A DNA stretch of 6,596 nucleotides from an uncultured Methylococcaceae bacterium (GCA_903939355.1 CAJAHC010000462.1:1-6596); one strand, 5' to 3'. Numbered from the stretch's first letter, positions 1 through 5,784 are shown. Numbers and translations are program-made. The notes: generated by a model not told the origin, from the letters alone.

Positions 1-520
1 GAAAAGTAGCGGTTTGGGTGTAAAAGTAGTCAGTAAAGCGGTAATAGCGACTTGAGTGAGTTAATAGGGAAATAGTTGGCTGTAGTGGCCTCAGTGTTCC
101 TTTATTGCAGGATGTTAATCAGGTTGTCTGTAATAACACCTTAACGGGCGCAGCGGGCAAACTGAGCGTGATCATAGTAAAGAAGCGAACGCGGCTCATT
201 AATACCTCGCAGGTGTGCAAGAAGGATAATAAAACACTCATAAAACAGTCATAAAACAACCTGAAAGGTATTTTGACTGTGAAAAACAGAGTAGACAGAA
301 TAAGAGCCGTAAGTTGAATGTTTGTGTTGTAGTGGTAATTTTTGAACCCTAAAACAAACTTGCCAGCTTGAGTGAATAAGATTGTACGACTATTAATTAC
401 AGCAGATGAAAATGGCTTGATGATGAGAATTACCTGACCGCCACCGTGTACTCTAGTTATTACTGACAATGGGTAGGTACTGAACGAAATCCGACTGATA
501 AGTTTTAACTGAGGTGACTC
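1..520. other. Gene-poor left flank, no supportable gene
   Basis: I see no convincing coding region here. The + strand is broken by stops in all frames. One minus-strand frame stays open from 553 to 119, but its translation is a low-information hydrophobic string with no recognisable domain, it has no good ribosome binding site, and it overlaps the start of the KTSC gene, whose own start is strongly supported. The stretch holds a short tandem repeat (229-261) and two AAAAGTAG copies at 2-9 and 22-29. It may be decayed coding sequence or plain intergenic DNA. Confidence 0.5.
229..261 (+). repeat. Three tandem 11-bp repeats
   Basis: Three adjacent 11-base units share ATAAAACA and end in CTC, GTC and ACC (229-239, 240-250, 251-261). 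The 11-base period is about one helical turn, so all copies would face the same side of the DNA. That fits a small protein-binding array but could equally be replication slippage in AT-rich DNA. Units this short are not typical plasmid iterons, and no function is assigned. Confidence 0.5.
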
Positions 521-832
521 ATGGAACTGGACCGGACAAAATGCTTTAAACAAGGCGGTTATGACCTGGCCAACAGTAAAGTAATCGTACAGTTTAGTGA
601 TTTGTCAGTGTATGAGTATCAAGGCTTGACCCTTAACCAATGGCTGGAATGGAAAGAGAGTTATCCACGCGGCAGTTATTTTAATCATCATTACCGCTAT
701 TCTGGCATACAGTTCAGACGCCTTAACGCCTGGCGGACAGTCTTTTTTTTACCTTCATTGAATCTTGAAAAATCGTTCATAGCGACATCATTGAGCTGCA
801 GCATACAACGGAATGATCAGCTTCACGGCTGA
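521..832 (+). CDS. Small KTSC-domain protein with an extended C-terminus
   Basis: A 103-residue protein. Residues about 10-67 match the KTSC domain pattern: a GYD-type start, a strand pair around VIVQF and SVYEYQG, then the signature P-x-G-x-YFN (PRGSYFN) followed by an arginine-containing tail (HYRYSGIQFRRL). KTSC is a short domain of uncertain role, found as small stand-alone proteins and fused to lysyl-tRNA synthetase-like proteins; nucleic-acid binding is only a suggestion. The start is supported by a strong Shine-Dalgarno sequence, GAGGTGA at 511-517, three bases before ATG. Stand-alone KTSC proteins are usually about 60-75 residues, so the last 35 or so residues are extra. They begin near a run of eight T (743-750), and a slippage frameshift may have replaced the original stop. 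The gene stands alone and nothing links it to the downstream operon. Confidence 0.72.
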   Translation: MELDRTKCFKQGGYDLANSKVIVQFSDLSVYEYQGLTLNQWLEWKESYPRGSYFNHHYRYSGIQFRRLNAWRTVFFLPSLNLEKSFIATSLSCSIQRNDQLHG

Positions 833-1040
833 ATAGCGACACTTGTGCCATCCCGCGTCCAGTGATTACAAGCCCAGTCTAAGTCAGCATAAAACCTACC
901 AGCACTTAACAGCGTGCTGAAAGCTTTTACACTTCCAAGGTGGCTCTGCACTGAATTGCTATGGCCAGCAAAACAGCGGCAGAAAAGCACAGCCCCTGTT
1001 TTTAGTCGCTGTCTTGGATGTCTGTACTGCGACTGTCTCA

Positions 1041-1083
1041 GTGGGCTCGGATTCTCGCCCACGGCCTCGCTTCGCCTTAGGCC
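1041..1083. repeat. Two abutting GC-rich stem-loops
   Basis: The first stem pairs GTGGGC (1041-1046) with GCCCAC (1057-1062) across a 10-base loop. The second begins at the very next base and pairs GGCCT (1063-1067) with AGGCC (1079-1083) across an 11-base loop. No T-run follows, so this is not a typical intrinsic terminator. It opens the GC-rich patch that runs to about 1310. Confidence 0.45.
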
Positions 1084-1242
1084 ATGCTCACCTGACGGTT
1101 CGCCCGCCGCCTCCCCCGCCCACCAAACGGCCCCCTAGCAATGCCTTACCCCTCTCGGCATCGATTGAGGCCTTAACCGGCCTTACTTCGTTCCTGCCGG
1201 CTCAAAAAACGGGCCGCTTGGCATCGGCGGGTCGCGTCGGTT

Positions 1243-1258
1243 CTGGCCTTGCGGCCAG
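1243..1258. repeat. Small perfect hairpin CTGGCC-TTGC-GGCCAG
   Basis: A 6-bp all-matched stem with a TTGC tetraloop inside the GC-rich patch. No T-run follows it, so a terminator role is unlikely. Confidence 0.4.
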
Positions 1259-1260
1259 GC

Positions 1261-1308
1261 ACGTTGCGTGGTTGGTTTACCGCGCTACGCGCGCCAAACA
1301 CCACACGT
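1261..1308. repeat. Interrupted 16-bp stem with CTA loop
   Basis: Four 4-bp blocks pair in order: ACGT (1261-1264/1305-1308), GTGG with CCAC (1268-1271/1301-1304), GTTT with AAAC (1275-1278/1296-1299), and CGCG with CGCG (1281-1284/1288-1291), leaving CTA as the loop. The blocks are separated by unequal bulges of 0-4 bases. Integron attC sites also fold into bulged hairpins, but I could not find their paired core boxes (RYYYAAC and GTTRRRY) at the ends, so attC is only a suggestion. Confidence 0.4.
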
Positions 1309-1341
1309 TCGCAAAATACCGCGCCTGAAGCTCACAAACAC

Positions 1342-1364
1342 TTATCCACATTTGTTGTGGATAA
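1342..1364. promoter_or_regulatory. Inverted pair of perfect DnaA-box sequences
   Basis: TTATCCACA at 1342-1350 and its exact reverse complement TGTGGATAA at 1356-1364 are separated by five bases (TTTGT). TTATCCACA is the strongest E. coli DnaA-box form. The two boxes point towards each other. DnaA boxes mark chromosomal and some plasmid origins, DnaA-regulated promoters and DnaA-titrating loci. I saw no further perfect box and no replication gene in the window, so a complete origin is not supported. A 9-bp perfect dyad could also be a hairpin or operator for another factor. Confidence 0.5.
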
Positions 1365-1543
1365 CCATGAGGGCAATTCCCTATCCTTAACCGCCATCTT
1401 ACAAACAACAGGGTCTTGCCTTACATTGTCGTTTTATTGGTCAGCTTGTAAAAGGCAAAAATAAAACGCTGCAAAACCAAAGCGAACCCAAAGCGCGTTG
1501 CTTGAGTTTTAATCTAAGCAGTTAAATCAAACGGGTACTTTTT

Positions 1544-1577
1544 ATAACTCACTTCGTCTGCGCCTCCCGCTCAAACA
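1544..1577 (+). repeat. Diverged direct repeat, copy 1
   Basis: This 34-base stretch matches 1843-1878. From CTCACTTC to CCGCTCAAACA about 27 of 31 aligned columns agree, counting one gap as a difference, and both copies are preceded by ATAA. The similarity weakly continues into a CTG..ATTAA..TGCCA stretch (1591-1606 and 1893-1908). A weaker relative lies at 1182-1217 (CTTACTTCGT, then GCTCAAAAAAC). The copies bracket the long hairpin, as expected for a repeated element or cassette boundary. Confidence 0.5.
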
Positions 1578-1592
1578 AAGGAGCGCGGCCCT

Positions 1593-1707
1593 GCATTAAC
1601 ATGCCAAGATACATAATACGTCGGCATTATACGCAATGTGGGTAGCTGAAAAGCGTGCTACCCACAGTTCGTATAAATCGTATTATGCAAAATGGCATTT
1701 GTAATGC
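1593..1707. repeat. Very long interrupted palindrome (115 bp, 38 paired positions)
   Basis: Five perfectly complementary arm pairs nest in order: GCATTA/TAATGC (1593-1598/1702-1707), ATGCCA/TGGCAT (1601-1606/1693-1698), CATAATACG/CGTATTATG (1612-1620/1679-1687), TTATACG/CGTATAA (1627-1633/1670-1676) and TGTGGGTAGC/GCTACCCACA (1637-1646/1657-1666). They are separated by internal loops of 2x3, 5x5, 6x2 and 3x3 bases and closed by a 10-base loop, TGAAAAGCGT. An outer CGCG/CGCG pair (1584-1587/1713-1716) may extend it. The inner arms recall the abundant GGGTAG...CTACCC palindromic repeats of many gammaproteobacteria. It could be a MITE-like element, an attC-like recombination site, or the template of a structured RNA. 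No T-run follows, so it is not a standard terminator. Confidence 0.75.
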
Positions 1708-1731
1708 TTGTTCGCGGGTTAGCTTTAAATG

Positions 1732-1751
1732 GGGTTTCCATCCCCAAACCC
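1732..1751. repeat. Hairpin GGGTTT/AAACCC
   Basis: GGGTTT (1732-1737) pairs with AAACCC (1746-1751) across an 8-base loop. The right arm runs into the 8-base palindrome CCCTAGGG (1749-1756). It lies between the long hairpin and the twin hairpins downstream. Confidence 0.4.
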
Positions 1752-1791
1752 TAGGGTGGCCTTTTTGCTTTCAGCTTCACTGTTTTATAAC

Positions 1792-1825
1792 CTTGCATCC
1801 TTGCAAGCCAAACCTCCCTGTTTGG
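1792..1825. repeat. Two directly abutting perfect hairpins
   Basis: CTTGCA/TGCAAG (1792-1797/1802-1807, loop TCCT) is followed without any spacer by CCAAAC/GTTTGG (1808-1813/1820-1825, loop CTCCCT). A third small palindrome, AGTTTA/TAAACT, follows at 1836-1849. The TTTATTAGTTT stretch after the second hairpin is only loosely T-rich, so a weak terminator on the + strand is possible but not convincing. Confidence 0.45.
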
Positions 1826-1842
1826 ATCGTTTATTAGTTTAA

Positions 1843-1878
1843 ATAAACTCACTTCCGGCTTCGCCTACCGCTCAAACA
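1843..1878 (+). repeat. Diverged direct repeat, copy 2
   Basis: Second copy of the repeat at 1544-1577, in the same orientation and about 300 bases downstream. It reads ATAAACTCACTTCC, then a GGCTTCGCC mini-palindrome, then ACCGCTCAAACA. It ends about 140 bases before the first antitoxin gene, so it may mark the left edge of the defence cluster. Confidence 0.5.
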
Positions 1879-1951
1879 GCAGCCTTTTTTAACTGGTATT
1901 AATTGCCATAACCGCCTATTACAACCCTTAACAAGTCAGCTAAAAAAATAA

Positions 1952-1979
1952 TTAGCCTGTTGACTAATATTTGGGCTAA
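1952..1979. promoter_or_regulatory. Possible operator upstream of the first toxin-antitoxin pair
   Basis: TTAGCC (1952-1957) and GGCTAA (1974-1979) form a perfect 6-bp inverted repeat centred about 50 bases before the antitoxin start. RHH antitoxins usually bind such dyads at their own promoter and repress it. Between the arms lie TTGACT (1960-1965), a fair -35 hexamer, and TAATAT (1965-1970), a fair -10. They overlap, so they cannot serve one promoter, and I could not place a well-spaced partner for either. The promoter itself is therefore unresolved. Confidence 0.35.
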
Positions 1980-2016
1980 GATTGCGAATGAACCACATCA
2001 AACCGGAGTAGTCATA

Positions 2017-2274
2017 ATGGCAACCGAAGCATTCACTATCAGAGCCGAATCAGAAATCGTTCATAAACTGGATAGCTTGGCCGGATCACTGGACAGATCA
2101 CGTAATTATCTGGTTAATCAAGCTATAAAAGCCTATCTACAAGCCAACGCTCCCGCTTGTGACAAGATCAATCAAGGCATAGCCGCAGCAGATCGTGGCG
2201 AAGTTATTGCCCATGACGATGTCATGCGTGAAATGGAAGACTTGATCGCTAGTAAAGCCCAAGGGCGTGCATGA
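2017..2274 (+). CDS. RHH (CopG/ParD-like) antitoxin
   Basis: An 85-residue antitoxin. Residues 5-42 show the ribbon-helix-helix pattern: a short strand (AFTIRAE), helix A (IVHKLDSLAGSL), an RSRNYL turn and helix B ending in AIKAYL, the usual DNA-binding dimer of CopG/ParD-type antitoxins. The acidic tail (about 54-77) should bind and neutralise the toxin encoded immediately downstream, and the dimer should repress its own operon, perhaps through the dyad at 1952-1979. I chose ATG 2017 because GGAG lies at 2005-2008, eight bases upstream, and the RHH strand begins just after it. A TTG start at 1960 would add 19 residues that do not fit the family. The stop overlaps the toxin start as ATGA (2271-2274), so the two are translationally coupled. 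Confidence 0.88.
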   Translation: MATEAFTIRAESEIVHKLDSLAGSLDRSRNYLVNQAIKAYLQANAPACDKINQGIAAADRGEVIAHDDVMREMEDLIASKAQGRA

Positions 2275-2576
2275 AAATAGTCTGGTCCGAACCAGCTCGT
2301 CAAGATTTACGCGATATATTTACTTACATAGCCGAAGACAATCCCAATGCCGCACGAACGCTGCTTAACGAAATAAAAGAGTGTGCTGTTTTACTTCAAG
2401 ATAATCCTCTATTAGGTCGCTTGGGACGTATTGAAGATACCCGCGAATTAGTGCTGACCGGCACAAGCTTCATCTTACCCTACCGCGTAAAAGACCTACA
2501 AATACAAATCTTGGCGGTATTGCATGGCGCAAAACAATGGCCGGAAAGTTTTACATCTATCCCCGAGAGCCACTAA
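2271..2576 (+). CDS. ParE/RelE-family toxin
   Basis: A 101-residue protein of the RelE/ParE toxin superfamily. Typical features are the N-terminal strand and helix (KIVWSEPARQDLRDIFTYIA), a second helix after NPNAA, the PLLGR turn, and the C-terminal strands with PYRVKD and ILAVLHGAKQWP, close to the usual YRV...I..V.HGa.dwp signature. ParE members poison DNA gyrase and RelE members cleave mRNA at the ribosome. The sequence looks more ParE-like (plasmid stabilisation family), but the target cannot be fixed from sequence. It overlaps its antitoxin by four bases, and its stop TAA is directly followed by an ATG (TAAATG, 2574-2579), which opens the mini-ORF leading into the ATPase. Full length, with no sign of damage. 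Confidence 0.88.
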   Translation: MKIVWSEPARQDLRDIFTYIAEDNPNAARTLLNEIKECAVLLQDNPLLGRLGRIEDTRELVLTGTSFILPYRVKDLQIQILAVLHGAKQWPESFTSIPESH

Positions 2577-2645
2577 ATGTCAATCCAAGAAGCCACCGCC
2601 CGCATCAAAAGCATCTGGATAAAACCAATCTGTCTCATAAAATGA
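2577..2645 (+). CDS. 22-codon mini-ORF coupling the toxin gene to the ATPase gene
   Basis: An ATG directly abuts the toxin stop (TAAATG) and opens a 22-residue frame beginning MSIQEATARIKSIW. Its TGA (2643-2645) overlaps the ATPase start ATG (2642-2644) as ATGA. There is no strong ribosome binding site ahead of either ATG, so ribosomes finishing the toxin could re-initiate here and again at the ATPase. The peptide has no recognisable function. The stretch EATARIK recalls the N-termini of some restriction-type helicase subunits, so it may be the stub of a deleted gene, but that is a guess. It may simply be fortuitous. Confidence 0.3.
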   Translation: MSIQEATARIKSIWIKPICLIK

Positions 2646-5554
2646 TTACCTCATTCCATGCAAAATATTTTGCGCATGAACTCACCAGGCAGCATGGAGC
2701 CAACGATGTCGGCCGTCTGTCACAATCGCTATTTGATGCCAGTGTCGATCTAAATCCTCATCAAATTGAAGCGGCATTATTCGCTTTAAGATCCCCGCTA
2801 TCTAAAGGTGTATTGCTGGCCGATGAAGTAGGCTTGGGCAAAACCATTGAAGCAGGAATTGTCTTGTGTCAGTATTGGTCTGAGCGTAAACGACGCTTAT
2901 TGGTTATTTGCCCCGCCTCTTTACGCAAACAATGGGCGCTGGAGTTGGAAGAAAAATTCAATTTGCCAGCAGTCGTTCTCGATGCCAAAACCTGGCGTGA
3001 TACTATAAAAAAAGGGCAATCTCCGCTTAACCAAAAAGCCATTATCATCCTGTCGTATCACTATGCCAACCGGATGCGTGAAGAACTAAAAGTTATTGAC
3101 TGGAATTTGGTGGTGATCGATGAAGCACATAAGCTACGTAACGCCTACCGAGAAAGTAATAAAATTGGACAAGGTTTACGCTGGGCACTGGAAGATTGCC
3201 GAAAGTTGCTACTGACAGCGACGCCCCTACAAAACTCATTACTGGAGTTATATGGTCTTTCCACTTTAATAGACGAACATTTGTTTGGTGATCTCAATGC
3301 CTTTCGCAGTCAATATGTTTCACAAGGCGGCGACATGGAAGGCTTGCGGCAGCGCTTATCAGGTTTCTGTCGGCGTACCTTACGTAATCAAGTTACGGAG
3401 TATATCCGTTACACCGAACGACATGCCCTCACCCAACCATTTAGTCCTACCGATGACGAACACCGACTCTATGAAGCAGTCAGTGCCTTTTTATTACGCC
3501 CGAATAGCTATGCCATCCCACATCGCCAACGACATCTGACCGAACTGATACTACGCAAACTTTTAGCCTCGTCTTCTGTGGCAATTGCCGGTACGCTTGA
3601 GACCATGAAGCTTAGGCTGGTAGCCTTGCAAGCGGATAAAATCCAAGATGATCCAGACTTTGCCGAGCAACTGATCAACGATGAAGACATTGAAAACGAT
3701 TTACTCGATGAAATTCTGGATAGTGAGTCACCAATAGAAAGTGAAAATTCATCCCCAACTACTATCGATCGCAAGCAAATAAAAGAAGAAATTGACTTGC
3801 TAGAACAATTAGCCACTTGGGCACGAAGTATTGGTACCGACACTAAAACACGCAGCTTACTGAGCGCCCTGGAAATTGGGTTTCAGCAAATGGAGACCAC
3901 AGGCGCACAACGTAAGGCGCTTATCTTCACTGAATCACGCCGTACTCAGGTTTATCTAAAGGACTATCTGGAAGCCAATGGTTATGCCGACCAAATTGTT
4001 CAATTCAGCGGCACCAATAATAGTCCGGAAGCCACCGCTATTTATGAAAACTGGTTATCGGCAAATCAAGGCACTGGCCGTATTGCAGGTTCCAGAGACA
4101 TCGATATTCGCACCGCCTTGATTGAACATTTCCGCGATCAAGCCAGCATTATGATTGCCACTGAAGCAGCAGCGGAAGGTGTGAACATCCAGTTTTGTTC
4201 CTTAGTCATTAACTATGACTTACCTTGGAACCCCCAACGAGTTGAACAACGCATAGGTCGTTGTCATCGTTACGGCCAGCAACATGATGTCGTTGTCGTT
4301 AACTTCCTTAACGAGCGTAATGATGCCGACCGCCGCGTACTGGAATTGCTAACTGAAAAATTCAACTTGTTTAATGGTGTTTTTGGTGCGTCCGATGATG
4401 TACTGGGCAGTATTGAATCCGGCGTAGATTTTGAAAAGCGTATTCTGTCTATCTACCAAGAATGCCGCACCCCCGCAGAAATTGATGCAGCCTTTAAGGC
4501 ACTGCAAACGGAAATGGATAAACTTATCCAGATTCGCATGACTGACACACGGAAAATGTTGCTCGAAAATTTTGATGAAGATGTACATGAACGCTTGCGT
4601 ATCCAATTAAGCGACACCAAAGCACAACTTGACCGCTTCAGTAAACGCTTCTGGTCACTGTCTCACTTCATGCTAAATGAACGCGCACACTTCGACGATG
4701 ATGCTTTGGCCTTTGACCTGACCAAGCCACCGTTACAGACGATTAATGCCGGTCGTTATCACTTGATATCCAAATCAACGCCCAACGCAAATAAGCTCCA
4801 AGCCTCAGAAACAGGCGAAGCAATGCGTGCAGAGTACGGTGTATTTCTTTATCGACTTTCGCACCCCTTAGGTGAATTTGTCATCGATCAAGCCAAAGCA
4901 CTGGACACGCCACCGGCACGCCTCGTTTTTAATGTCAGCCAGCATCCGACTCGCCTGCATGTCATAGAAGCACTGCGCGGCAAACACGGTTATTTAACTT
5001 TACAAACACTGGCAATAGAAAGCTATGAACGTGAAGAACACCTGCTTTTTTCAGCGGTTGATAGCCAAGGCTTGCCCCTGGAGCAAGAAACCTGTGAAAA
5101 GCTGTTTAACTGTGTTGCCGAGAACGCCGGTTTAGCCGACATACCTGAAGCGATTACTAGGCGCTTGGCCGCCGAAGCACAGCGACACACTCAAGCCACC
5201 ATCAGTCAATCCTTGGAAGCCAATAACAAGCACTTTAACGAAGCGCGTGAAAAGCTTGAAAAATGGGCCGATGACTTGGTACTGGCGGCTGAAAAAGCAC
5301 TCAAAGACACTAAAGAACAAATTAAAATCCTGCAACGACAAGCCCGGCTTGCCATCCATCTTGACGAACAGCATGATCTCCAACAAAAGATACAAAAAAT
5401 GGAAAAACAGCAACGTCGCCAACGACAAGAGATTTTTCAGGTTGAAGATAGTATCATCGAAAAGCGTGATGACTTGATAGAAGCTTTGGAGAGACGTCTT
5501 ACCCAAAAAACCGAAGCCGAACGGTTATTTACTATAGAATGGGCAGTAATTTGA
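2642..5554 (+). CDS. SNF2-family DEAH ATPase/translocase of a defence locus
   Basis: A 970-residue SNF2/helicase superfamily 2 protein. The first RecA lobe has a Q-motif-like NPHQ (38-41), Walker A DEVGLGKT (61-68), motif Ia (VICPASLRKQW, 88-98), Walker B DEAH (160-163) and motif III LTATP (191-195). The second lobe has KALIFTES (425-432), motif V around ATEAAAEGVN (506-515) and motif VI QRIGRCHRYGQ (536-546). Between the lobes lies a helical insert with a very acidic stretch (about 332-385). Residues about 860-950 form a charged coiled coil. I see no nuclease motif, so it probably translocates on DNA for partner proteins. Related SNF2 proteins sit beside DNA methyltransferases in phage-defence islands, including DrmD of class 1 DISARM. 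I chose ATG 2642 (MITSFHAKYF) because it fits the family N-terminus; an in-frame ATG at 2537 would add 35 unlikely residues overlapping the toxin gene. Confidence 0.9.
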   Translation: MITSFHAKYFAHELTRQHGANDVGRLSQSLFDASVDLNPHQIEAALFALRSPLSKGVLLADEVGLGKTIEAGIVLCQYWSERKRRLLVICPASLRKQWALELEEKFNLPAVVLDAKTWRDTIKKGQSPLNQKAIIILSYHYANRMREELKVIDWNLVVIDEAHKLRNAYRESNKIGQGLRWALEDCRKLLLTATPLQNSLLELYGLSTLIDEHLFGDLNAFRSQYVSQGGDMEGLRQRLSGFCRRTLRNQVTEYIRYTERHALTQPFSPTDDEHRLYEAVSAFLLRPNSYAIPHRQRHLTELILRKLLASSSVAIAGTLETMKLRLVALQADKIQDDPDFAEQLINDEDIENDLLDEILDSESPIESENSSPTTIDRKQIKEEIDLLEQLATWARSIGTDTKTRSLLSALEIGFQQMETTGAQRKALIFTESRRTQVYLKDYLEANGYADQIVQFSGTNNSPEATAIYENWLSANQGTGRIAGSRDIDIRTALIEHFRDQASIMIATEAAAEGVNIQFCSLVINYDLPWNPQRVEQRIGRCHRYGQQHDVVVVNFLNERNDADRRVLELLTEKFNLFNGVFGASDDVLGSIESGVDFEKRILSIYQECRTPAEIDAAFKALQTEMDKLIQIRMTDTRKMLLENFDEDVHERLRIQLSDTKAQLDRFSKRFWSLSHFMLNERAHFDDDALAFDLTKPPLQTINAGRYHLISKSTPNANKLQASETGEAMRAEYGVFLYRLSHPLGEFVIDQAKALDTPPARLVFNVSQHPTRLHVIEALRGKHGYLTLQTLAIESYEREEHLLFSAVDSQGLPLEQETCEKLFNCVAENAGLADIPEAITRRLAAEAQRHTQATISQSLEANNKHFNEAREKLEKWADDLVLAAEKALKDTKEQIKILQRQARLAIHLDEQHDLQQKIQKMEKQQRRQRQEIFQVEDSIIEKRDDLIEALERRLTQKTEAERLFTIEWAVI

Positions 5555-5598
5555 AGCCCTTTTCGGATAAAAAAATAAACCCCTGATAGGTAAACACT

Positions 5599-5784
5599 AT
5601 GCCGACGGTAAAAGAACAAATGTTTGAGGTCATTAACAACCAGCCCTTAGATGCCTCCTATGACGAAATATTACGCGAACTTGCCTTTGAGCGCATGGTT
5701 AACCGTGGCCTTGAAGACTCCCGCAAAAACAAAACATTGAGCAACGATGAAATCGAACAGCGCATTCAATCATGGCAATCCTGA
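5599..5784 (+). CDS. Small antitoxin of a second ParE/RelE-type module
   Basis: A 61-residue acidic protein resembling the short antitoxins paired with ParE/RelE-like toxins: an N-terminal helix (KEQMFEVINN), the P-x-DASYDEIL helix, and the tail beginning GLEDSR and ending near IQSW. No clear RHH or AbrB-type DNA-binding domain is visible, so it may be a toxin-binding antitoxin with weak or no autoregulation, or the N-terminal helices may bind DNA in a way I do not recognise. The start is supported by an AGG at 5588-5590, eight bases upstream. It begins 44 bases after the ATPase stop and overlaps the toxin gene by 13 bases, so it is part of the same + strand run. The tail matches that of the first antitoxin without gaps in a conservative pattern (residues 37-56 against 54-73 there). 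Confidence 0.75.
   Translation: MPTVKEQMFEVINNQPLDASYDEILRELAFERMVNRGLEDSRKNKTLSNDEIEQRIQSWQS

Larger units (their letters stand above)
833..2016. other. 1.2-kb non-coding stretch rich in inverted repeats
   Basis: No supportable gene. The open frames here (for example 823-1062 on the minus strand, 914-1328 in two + frames, 1655-1837) have low-complexity or Pro/Thr/Arg-rich translations, no ribosome binding sites and no recognisable domains. About 1040-1310 is clearly more GC-rich than both flanks. Stem-loops are unusually dense: small stems at 900-919, 1041-1062, 1063-1083, 1243-1258, 1732-1751, 1792-1807, 1808-1825 and 1836-1849, an interrupted stem at 1261-1308, a DnaA-box dyad at 1342-1364 and a very long hairpin at 1593-1707. 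Diverged direct repeats are also present. Candidate explanations are remains of a mobile element, an attC-like cassette array without its integrase, or a former replication or transfer origin; none is proven. Confidence 0.6.

Noticed and set aside
119..553. 144-codon minus-strand open frame overlapping the KTSC start
   Set aside because: The translation has no recognisable domain, there is no good ribosome binding site, and it conflicts with the strongly supported start of the KTSC gene.
710..750. Intrinsic terminator at the T8 run
   Set aside because: The only upstream stem is about 4 bp (CGCC/GGCG), lies seven bases before the T-run and sits within the KTSC frame; too weak to call.
823..1062. 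79-codon minus-strand open frame
   Set aside because: No recognised domain and no convincing ribosome binding site. The sequence could be a translated repeat, but I cannot support a gene.
914..1464. Overlapping + strand open frames in the GC-rich patch
   Set aside because: Pro/Arg/Thr-rich low-complexity translations explained by high GC; several frames are open at once and none has a domain.
1655..1837. 60-codon + strand open frame across the long hairpin
   Set aside because: It starts inside the right arm of the palindrome and covers three more hairpins; the base sequence is explained by the inverted repeats, not by coding.
1261..1908. Integron attC array
   Set aside because: The bulged hairpins and repeats are suggestive, but I could not find paired RYYYAAC and GTTRRRY core boxes at hairpin ends, and there is no integrase in the window, so I do not call attC sites.
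1960..2016. Upstream TTG start extending the first antitoxin by 19 residues
   Set aside because: It would translate through the likely promoter/operator, lacks a ribosome binding site, and adds residues before the RHH strand that the family does not have.
3508..3843. Minus-strand open frame inside the ATPase gene
   Set aside because: Serine-rich shadow of the acidic insert coding sequence. The same reasoning applies to the shadows at 4349-4606, 5132-5506 and 5437-5619.
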